Assembly (NCBI GenBank): GCA_030592205.1
Contig: JAUVKA010000016.1
Coordinates: 1-19,868 of the forward strand
Source of the DNA: Bacteroidota bacterium
GTDB taxonomy: Bacteria; Bacteroidota; Bacteroidia; Bacteroidales; UBA12481
Direction: 5' to 3'
DNA: 19,868 bases
The notes beneath the pieces are model-generated. The model had not been told where the DNA came from and made no database searches. It saw only the letters and a program-made list of their open reading frames with translations. The translations under genes were made by a program, and so were the position numbers. This document shows positions 14,835 to 19,868 of the stretch, one piece after another (position 1 is the stretch's first letter; every line of letters starts with the position of its first letter).

Positions 14835-15619
14835 TTCTTAAGGGGTCTAAACAAAAAGAACAAACCAATCAGAACCACAGGAATACTAAGCCATTGTCCC
14901 ATGTTTAGTGGAATATCAGCTTCAAATGCAACCTGATTTTCCTTGGTGAATTCTACCAGGAAACGGAAACTAAATACCAGTGTCAAAAATAATCCTGAAA
15001 GGCGACCTCGTTTATCCTTAATATCTGTGTTCCAATAAAGATACAGGAGTAAGGCAAAAATGCTTAGATATGCTATAGCCTCATATAGCTGTGAGGGATG
15101 TCGCGGCAGATTGTCAGTGCTAACAAAAGTAAAGGCCCATGGCACTTCTGCCGGTTTTCCAATGATTTCAGAATTAACCAGATTTCCAAGTCTTATAAAC
15201 ATGGCTGATAGTGCAGCAGGAACAATCACTCTGTCGCCAACCCACAAGATTGACGATTCTTTTCTGTACTTTCTAGACCATAACCATAATGCCAGGGCTA
15301 TACCAATAAAACCGCCATGGCTGGCAAGGCCTCCATGCCATATTTTAATGACCTCATCAAGATTTTTCAGGTAGTAATCCAGGTCATAGAAAATAACATG
15401 ACCTAATCGGGCACCAATAACGGTACCGATTACAACATAAAGAAACAGGCTGTCGACCCAGTCTTTGTTGACTCCTTCGTTTTTGAACATTTTGGTCATA
15501 ATTATGATACCAAAAACAAAGCCCATAGCGAACAATAATCCGTACCAACGAACTGACATTCTACCTATCTCGAATAAAACGGGATTTACATCCCATATAA
15601 TACCATTTGCAACTTCCAT
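14828..15619 (-). CDS. lgt: Prolipoprotein diacylglyceryl transferase
   Basis: Lgt transfers diacylglycerol from phosphatidylglycerol to the lipobox Cys of prolipoproteins at the inner membrane, the first step of lipoprotein maturation. The 263-residue product has about seven membrane segments and the family signatures: SVRWYGLLFA (22-31), GARLGH (69-74), HGGLASHGG (95-103), RLGNLVNSEIIG (143-154) containing the essential Arg/Asn signature, and RHPSQLYE (173-180). All expected residues are present. The start at 15619 gives a normal N-terminus (IIWDVNPVLF). The last codons run into a 52-bp intergenic repeat, so the C-terminal lysines are encoded partly by repeat sequence. It is divergent from the outer-membrane protein gene. 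Confidence 0.95.
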   Translation of the reverse strand: MEVANGIIWDVNPVLFEIGRMSVRWYGLLFAMGFVFGIIIMTKMFKNEGVNKDWVDSLFLYVVIGTVIGARLGHVIFYDLDYYLKNLDEVIKIWHGGLASHGGFIGIALALWLWSRKYRKESSILWVGDRVIVPAALSAMFIRLGNLVNSEIIGKPAEVPWAFTFVSTDNLPRHPSQLYEAIAYLSIFALLLYLYWNTDIKDKRGRLSGLFLTLVFSFRFLVEFTKENQVAFEADIPLNMGQWLSIPVVLIGLFFLFRPLKKA

Positions 15620-15638
15620 ATCAATATTGAAATTTTCC

Positions 15639-15646
15639 CAAAGGTA
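15639..15646 (-). promoter_or_regulatory. Possible -7 element for lgt
   Basis: The minus strand reads TACCTTTG, an exact fit to TAnnTTTG, ending 19 bases before the lgt ATG. This again implies a leader of roughly 10-15 nt. No good -33 TTTG was found at the usual spacing. Confidence 0.38.
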
Positions 15647-15706
15647 TATATTCTGATGGTAGTTGAAAAACTATATCTTTAGCCAAATTAACTTAAACCA
15701 GCTATT

Positions 15707-17014
15707 ATGAAGAAGCAACTTACTCTTATTCTTTTTCTTGTAACAATTGTTTTAATAGTTCCCTTTAAAAATAATTCTATAAAAGCCCAGGAAGTTAAGC
15801 CTGACCCGGTTGGCTGGCAATTGGGAGGTGTTCTCCCGGCTATTGCTTATGATTCCGACAAAGGATTTCGCTACGGTGCCCTGGCTAATATATATAATTA
15901 TGGAAATCCCTCCGTATATCCATTTTATAAGCATTCAATTTATGTGGAGTGGTCACATACCACTAAAGGTAGTGACATCAAGCAGTTGAAATATGATACT
16001 GAATATCTGATTCCAGGGGTTCGCTTCACAGGATTGGCCAGATTAGAAACCGAAAAAGCCATGGACTTTTATGGTTTTAATGGATATGAATCAATATATA
16101 ATTCGGATTTTGCGGGTGATAGTGAACTGGAAGATCATAAGTCAAGGATGTATTACAGAATGGGCTTCAGATCCTTACGATTAAAAGCTGATTTTCAGGG
16201 TAAGATTATCGGCAAGAAATTACGCTGGTATGGTGGTTTAGCACACTATAATATAAAGGTGTCTTCGGTTGATTTGGAAGCGATGAATGAAGGCAAGGAG
16301 CCTGAAGACCAGATACGTGATGTTTTAAGTTTGTATGATGAGTATGTGAGAGATGGGATTATTCCGGCTGATCAGGCTGAGGGTGGGTATACGAATCTGA
16401 TCAAGTTCGGATTAGTTGCAGATACACGCGATAATGAACCGAATCCAAACAGTGGTATCTGGACCGAGATGTGTCTGGTGACTGCTCCTGGATTTATTGG
16501 CAATGAAAATGCTTATACTGCCTTTGTTTTGACTCATCGTCAGTATTTCACTCTTGTTCCTAAATATCTGACTTTTGCTTACCGATTGAATTATCAAACT
16601 ACTTTGTCAGGATCTGCTCCCTGGTATATGTTAACTTTTAAGCCAGATACTTACGTTTCATGGGATGGTCTTGGTGGAAATAAAACTTTACGTGGAATTA
16701 TGAGGAATCGGGTAGTGGGTGAAGGTGCTGTTCTTGGGAATTTTGAATTACGCTGGAAATTCCTGAATAAAAAAATTGGAGGACGGGAATTGTATTTAGC
16801 TCTGTCCCCCTTTATGGATGCAGCTAAAATCACCAAGCAGTATGCCAATCAACCCAATATGTCGGGTGATGATGATGGCTTGCATCTAACCTATGGCGCA
16901 GGCATACATATTGCCCTTAATCAAAACTTTATTGTAGCTGTGGATTACGGTTTTGCGAAAGATAAAAGAGATGGTACAAGCGGCCTGTATATTGGACTCG
17001 ACTTTCTTTTTTAA
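15707..17014 (+). CDS. Outer-membrane beta-barrel, Omp85/surface-antigen (BamA C-terminal-like) type
   Basis: The 435-residue product has a signal peptide (MKKQLTLILFLVTIVLIV, cleavage near KAQ28) and a strand-rich body ending in Phe, the usual outer-membrane insertion signal (GLYIGLDFLF). The segment GLGGNKTLRGIMRNR near residues 319-333 resembles the conserved L6 loop (V/I-R-G-F/Y) of Omp85 barrels, followed by FELRWKF. There are no obvious POTRA domains between the signal peptide and the barrel, so it is shorter than BamA (about 800 residues) and resembles the stand-alone bacterial surface antigen barrels common in Bacteroidota. Role unknown; a structural or translocation function is inferred only from the fold. 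It is divergent from lgt and convergent with the next gene. Confidence 0.75.
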   Translation: MKKQLTLILFLVTIVLIVPFKNNSIKAQEVKPDPVGWQLGGVLPAIAYDSDKGFRYGALANIYNYGNPSVYPFYKHSIYVEWSHTTKGSDIKQLKYDTEYLIPGVRFTGLARLETEKAMDFYGFNGYESIYNSDFAGDSELEDHKSRMYYRMGFRSLRLKADFQGKIIGKKLRWYGGLAHYNIKVSSVDLEAMNEGKEPEDQIRDVLSLYDEYVRDGIIPADQAEGGYTNLIKFGLVADTRDNEPNPNSGIWTEMCLVTAPGFIGNENAYTAFVLTHRQYFTLVPKYLTFAYRLNYQTTLSGSAPWYMLTFKPDTYVSWDGLGGNKTLRGIMRNRVVGEGAVLGNFELRWKFLNKKIGGRELYLALSPFMDAAKITKQYANQPNMSGDDDGLHLTYGAGIHIALNQNFIVAVDYGFAKDKRDGTSGLYIGLDFLF

Positions 17015-17040
17015 GAAAATGCTATAACAACAATAAATCA

Positions 17041-17092
17041 AACCTTAATCACTAATTTCTTATAACTCATACTTATCCTTAAGCCTTAAGCC
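17041..17092 (+). repeat. Second copy of the 52-bp intergenic repeat
   Basis: The unit contains aaccttaatc (17041-17050), cttataactcatact (17059-17073) and aagccttaagcc (17081-17092), ungapped and 46/52 identical by hand alignment to 14783-14834. A further partial aagccttaagcc follows to about 17107. It lies between the convergent barrel gene and the exported unknown gene, the same kind of position as the other copy. Confidence 0.7.
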
Positions 17093-17113
17093 ACAAGCCT
17101 TAAGCCTTTAAAT

Positions 17114-17761
17114 TTACCATTCGTCAATGGCTCGGAGGAAGGCCATTTTACAACAGGACTCGTAAATCTTTAATTCCTGGTCCCTTTCAGGTCCGGTAAT
17201 TTTTCTAATATCAATTCCAATGTCTCTGTGGCTTTCTATCTTTTCTCCGGAATTAAAGAAGCCTTCAAGTGATTTTACAGGTGTTTTATCTGCATCCAAA
17301 AGACTAATCCTGCAGCGCATTGTTATGGTTCTCATTTTTACCGGAAGATCTGATTGAGGAGCTTCAGGATTAATAACAGTAATGTCTTTTATTGAAATCC
17401 GAAGGAAGTAATCTGCTGTCTCACACGATTTTACAGCTTTCTTGAATGCCATGGTCGGAACACCGTAAGGATTTGCCTTGACTCTTGATAATTCATCACA
17501 AGGCATCAGGCTAAGCTGTTTTTTTGCAAGTTCCACTGACACAAATGGTATCATAATCTCATACATCGACTCAAGTGCCCTGGTCTTTCTCTTTGTACCA
17601 AATGTTTTCAGGTATTCTTTGGTGCTCATTTCGCCCTGATCATTTTGAATAGTAAAGTCGATTGGGAATTGGTACAGGGCAATCAATTTACCTGATAAAT
17701 CCTGAGATATACCTGCAAAACACAGTGGAATAATAAGAAATGTAAGAATCAATCGCTTCAT
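17114..17761 (-). CDS. Exported protein of unknown function
   Basis: I do not recognise a family. The 215-residue product has a signal peptide (MKRLILTFLIIPLCFAGISQ, cleavage near Gln20) and a mature part with mixed helix and strand and four Cys (89, 111, 202, 203), the last two adjacent near the C-terminus. No catalytic motif, lipobox or membrane segment beyond the signal is visible. It is preceded by AGGAG five bases before the ATG (17763-17767), an SD-like sequence unusual in this phylum. It follows the glycosyltransferase gene on the same strand after 49 bp, so co-transcription is possible, and its 3' end faces the barrel gene across a repeat. Confidence 0.7.
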   Translation of the reverse strand: MKRLILTFLIIPLCFAGISQDLSGKLIALYQFPIDFTIQNDQGEMSTKEYLKTFGTKRKTRALESMYEIMIPFVSVELAKKQLSLMPCDELSRVKANPYGVPTMAFKKAVKSCETADYFLRISIKDITVINPEAPQSDLPVKMRTITMRCRISLLDADKTPVKSLEGFFNSGEKIESHRDIGIDIRKITGPERDQELKIYESCCKMAFLRAIDEW

Positions 17762-17810
17762 GGCTCCTATTTTTTATAAATGTATTAAAGCTTCTCGAGA
17801 ATTCCTCGAA

Positions 17811-18827
17811 TTAATCCTGGATTACCGATAGAATTTTTGAAGCAAGTATATCTGGTGAAATGGAAAGAAGACATTTGTATTTTGAATCTTTTAGCGTACA
17901 TGCTTTATTTCCATATACTGAACAGGGTCGGCATGAAATGGCTTCCGGTGCCTGTACAGCATATATGTCAGGTTGATTTAGTGGCCTGAACCCCAGATCA
18001 GGATGAGTGGCACCCCATACCGAAATAACAGGAATACCAACCAGATCTGCCAGGTGCATATTTGCAGAATCCATACTCACAAATAGGTCAAGTTCTGAAA
18101 TGCTTTTTAATTCTTCATTAGGGCTCAGCTTTCCGGCATGAACTGTTACAATGCTTTGACCGAAATCGAAGGAACTCAGCCTATCAGCATCATTTTTGCT
18201 CCCGTAAAAATAAAATGCGACATCCATCTTAGACGACAAAAGGGAAATAAGCTCTACCATATTAGCTAAAGACCAGGCTTTTGCTTGATGCCTGGCAAAG
18301 GGAGCTAAACCAATATTAATGGCTCTTAATTTCTTCTTAGGTTTTGGTTTTGCCAATGAACTGAACGGAAAGTTTACCAGAGGTGCATCAATACCCGCCA
18401 GACTAAAAACATCACTGTATCTTTCCGTAGTATGTTTTAGCCTGGTCTGTTTTTTACCTTTTATGTAGGCTTTTTTCTCTCTTCGCCCTTTATTTATCCT
18501 ATACACAGGGATTCCGCGCAAAGCAAAAAAATACCTAAGAACCCGACTGCGAATAACTTCGTGAAGATCAATCACTAAGTCTGGTTTTGCTGCTTTCAGG
18601 ATTTCTCTTGAAAGCCGCATTAAACCTAAAAATCCCTTATACTCAAGATCTGTGTCGGCAGGGATAACATTGAGTCGCTCTATACCCTGAAAGTAGCCGG
18701 CAAAGTGTTTTTTTGTGACAAAATCAATACGAAGATCCGGGTTTGCCTCTAATGCACCCTTGATTACAGGTGCAGTCAGCAAAACATCACCCATAGAAGA
18801 AAATCTGATAACAAGGATACGGTTCAT
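17811..18827 (-). CDS. Glycosyltransferase family 9 (heptosyltransferase-like)
   Basis: The 338-residue product has the GT-B fold signatures of the GT9/heptosyltransferase family: RFSSMGDVLLTAPV (8-21) at the acceptor-side N-terminus and a C-terminal nucleotide-sugar region with SMDSANMHLADLVGIPVISVWGATHP (251-276). A C-terminal Cys set (299, 302, 310, 319, CRPCSVYGNKAC and KYKC) is a feature I recall from Bacteroidota GT9 proteins. Such enzymes add sugars to LPS or lipid-linked glycan at the inner face of the inner membrane; the specific sugar is not readable here. It starts 1 bp after the DUF6165 stop, so the two are probably translationally coupled; GAGGAG lies just upstream of the ATG, within the end of that gene. 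A short hairpin (tcgag/ctcga) follows the stop. Confidence 0.9.
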   Translation of the reverse strand: MNRILVIRFSSMGDVLLTAPVIKGALEANPDLRIDFVTKKHFAGYFQGIERLNVIPADTDLEYKGFLGLMRLSREILKAAKPDLVIDLHEVIRSRVLRYFFALRGIPVYRINKGRREKKAYIKGKKQTRLKHTTERYSDVFSLAGIDAPLVNFPFSSLAKPKPKKKLRAINIGLAPFARHQAKAWSLANMVELISLLSSKMDVAFYFYGSKNDADRLSSFDFGQSIVTVHAGKLSPNEELKSISELDLFVSMDSANMHLADLVGIPVISVWGATHPDLGFRPLNQPDIYAVQAPEAISCRPCSVYGNKACTLKDSKYKCLLSISPDILASKILSVIQD

Positions 18828-18828
18828 A

Positions 18829-19200
18829 TCAATACTCCTCGTAAGATTTTTCCTCGGTTAAGGCAGAATTTGTTAGTTGATTAATCTCCTTCTTTATCCT
18901 GGCCCTTACGTCATTTTTCTTGTAAACTGAACGTGCAAGGTCTATAAAGGACTGGCTGAAATCACCTTTTCTCTCCTTCTCGCGGATATCATCCTCTATT
19001 TCCCATAATGAATTATTGACGAATCTTAATTCTTCTACCAGCTTATGATTCAGATCAATTATATCTTTAGCTATTGGTAAAAGAATATCATACTCCTTTT
19101 GGATATTTGAAATTTTAGCAGGCTCAACGATTTTATCCAGTTTAATCTCAAGTATGCTTAGTTTGTCGATGATCTCACCGTTTGATACCTCTATTTTCAT
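18829..19200 (-). CDS. DUF6165 family protein
   Basis: The 123-residue product is soluble, charged and mostly helical. It matches my memory of the DUF6165 pattern: EVSNGEIIDKLSILEIKLDK near the N-terminus, PAKISNI, then VNNSLWEIEDDIREKE, FIDLARSVYKKNDVRARIK and a C-terminal EEKSYEEY. No enzymatic role is established for the family. It is the first gene of the leftward group and ends 1 bp before the glycosyltransferase ATG, so a role linked to surface glycan or LPS synthesis is inferred from context. It has no signal peptide and is presumably cytoplasmic. It is divergent from argR across 158 bp. Confidence 0.72.
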   Translation of the reverse strand: MKIEVSNGEIIDKLSILEIKLDKIVEPAKISNIQKEYDILLPIAKDIIDLNHKLVEELRFVNNSLWEIEDDIREKERKGDFSQSFIDLARSVYKKNDVRARIKKEINQLTNSALTEEKSYEEY

Positions 19201-19301
19201 TATTGCAAGATACAGATAATACCGTTAATGGTTAATGATAAATCACCGGGTCTCTGATTCTCTGATCAAATCAACCTTAGTATCAAAAAACTTTAAAAAA
19301 A

Positions 19302-19333
19302 TTTGTTAGATTAAAAATTAATGTATAATTATG
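19302..19333 (+). promoter_or_regulatory. argR promoter (-33 TTTG, -7 TAATTATG)
   Basis: TTTG at 19302-19305 and TAATTATG at 19326-19333 (seven of eight positions of TAnnTTTG) are separated by 20 bases, within the 19-21 expected for Bacteroidota promoters. Transcription would begin near 19340. The -7 element lies inside ARG box 1, so repressor binding should block it. Confidence 0.5.
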
Positions 19334-19337
19334 CACC
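19320..19337 (+). promoter_or_regulatory. ARG box 1 (ArgR operator)
   Basis: The core TGTATAATTATGCA (19322-19335) fits the known ArgR operator core TGAATWWWWATTCA at 12 of 14 positions and is almost palindromic. It overlaps the -7 element of the argR promoter and lies 3 bp from a second box. Confidence 0.6.
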
Positions 19338-19340
19338 GGA

Positions 19341-19358
19341 ATTGCAGGATTATACATT
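19341..19358 (+). promoter_or_regulatory. ARG box 2 (ArgR operator)
   Basis: The core TGCAGGATTATACA (19343-19356) matches the ARG box core at about 10 of 14 positions. It is 21 bp centre to centre from box 1, which gives the 3-bp gap between 18-bp boxes seen at E. coli ArgR operators. It ends directly before the argR ATG at 19359. Confidence 0.5.
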
Positions 19359-19829
19359 ATGGCCAGATTAGAACGTCTTGAAAAAATAAAGAACATAATT
19401 TCTTCCAGGTCAATCAACAATCAGGAAGAACTCCAATCGGAACTTAAGGAATTGGGATATCTGGTGACTCAGGCAACCTTGTCAAGAGATCTTAAGTATC
19501 TTCGTGTTGTTAAGATCCCAGATGCCAATGGGGAAACGAGATATACCTTACAGCAAGAATCCTCGGTATCAACAATGCCAAATCTGCCTGACCACCTTGA
19601 AGGTGTTATATCTATTGAGTTTTCAGGACAATTCGGTATATTAAAAACCATTCCCGGATTTGCTAATGCTGTAGCTTACTTAATTGATCGTCAGAAGCTA
19701 CAGGAGATAATGGGTACCATAGCAGGGGACGATACAATTCTCATTATTGCACGAGAAGGAATCTCGAAAAACATGCTTGCCGGAACTTTTTCAAAATACT
19801 TCAAAGGACTCCAGCACAAATTCCAGTAA
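19359..19829 (+). CDS. argR: Arginine repressor ArgR
   Basis: ArgR is the arginine-responsive hexameric regulator that binds ARG boxes to control arginine biosynthesis and catabolism. The 156-residue product has the N-terminal winged helix (about 1-68) with the recognition segment QATLSRDLKYL (38-48, Ser42-Arg43), and the C-terminal arginine-binding, oligomerisation domain with GTIAGDDTILII (119-130, Asp124-Asp125). Length is normal. Two ARG boxes directly precede the gene, so negative autoregulation is likely. In Bacteroidota argR usually heads a run of arginine genes (for example an acetyltransferase, argG, argC); an ATG at 19865-19867, close to the window edge and 36 bp after the stop, may begin the next one but nothing more can be seen. 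Confidence 0.95.
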   Translation: MARLERLEKIKNIISSRSINNQEELQSELKELGYLVTQATLSRDLKYLRVVKIPDANGETRYTLQQESSVSTMPNLPDHLEGVISIEFSGQFGILKTIPGFANAVAYLIDRQKLQEIMGTIAGDDTILIIAREGISKNMLAGTFSKYFKGLQHKFQ

Positions 19830-19868
19830 CAAATTTGAAGTGAGAGATATCCTGTTAAATATAAATGA

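Noticed and set aside
17791..17810. tcgag/ctcga hairpin after the GT9 stop as an intrinsic terminator
   Set aside because: The stem is only about 5 bp with no T-run directly after it; it is mentioned but not called.
19251..19266. Tandem tctctgat octamer as a regulatory site
   Set aside because: Only two copies, upstream of the argR promoter, with no match to a known operator; probably chance.
1..19868. CRISPR array, tRNA/rRNA genes, prophage or defence system
   Set aside because: No regularly spaced repeats, cloverleaf sequences, phage structural genes or defence-family motifs were seen on either strand.

Overview
The window looks like a chromosomal segment of a Bacteroidota bacterium, probably near the Bacteroidales/Marinilabiliales, though the order is a guess. 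The reasons are moderate-to-low GC, few Shine-Dalgarno sequences, promoter -7 boxes fitting the Bacteroidota consensus TAnnTTTG, a secreted protein with a type IX secretion (CHU_C, 'gliding motility-associated') C-terminal domain, a DUF6702 protein, and the divergent xerD / aroQ-pyk arrangement I recall from this phylum. Most of the window is housekeeping sequence. I see no CRISPR array, tRNA, rRNA, prophage or recognisable defence system.

Layout. 1-113: the 3' end (domains V and VI) of a group II intron whose body lies to the left of the window. 115-387: a gene-free stretch with several palindromes. 388-4880 (minus): xerD, ppdK and plsY, read leftward. 4947-6819 (plus): aroQ and pyk. 10138-6810 (minus): a leftward operon of a HupE/UreJ-type membrane protein and two tandem, overlapping, paralogous MtaD/SsnA-type amidohydrolases; its last gene overlaps the end of pyk tail to tail. 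10191-14533 (plus): an operon divergent from hupE, with a DUF6702 protein, an 880-residue multidomain T9SS substrate and a periplasmic TPR protein. 14534-14827: a repeat-filled gap. 15619-14828 (minus): lgt. 15707-17014 (plus): an outer-membrane beta-barrel of the Omp85/surface-antigen type. 17015-17113: a second copy of the repeat. 19200-17114 (minus): a DUF6165 protein, a family 9 glycosyltransferase and an exported protein of unknown function. 19359-19829 (plus): argR, preceded by two ARG boxes over its promoter.

How the genes fit together. ppdK and pyk act in opposite directions at the phosphoenolpyruvate/pyruvate node. plsY and lgt serve phospholipid and lipoprotein synthesis. The GT9/DUF6165 pair probably serves surface glycan or LPS. 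The divergent hupE-amidohydrolase and DUF6702-CHU_C-TPR operons are the least understood part and the best candidate for an undescribed system. The two other signals worth checking are the tandem ARG boxes overlapping the argR -7 element and the 52-bp repeat found at both convergent gene junctions of the 14.5-17.1 kb region.
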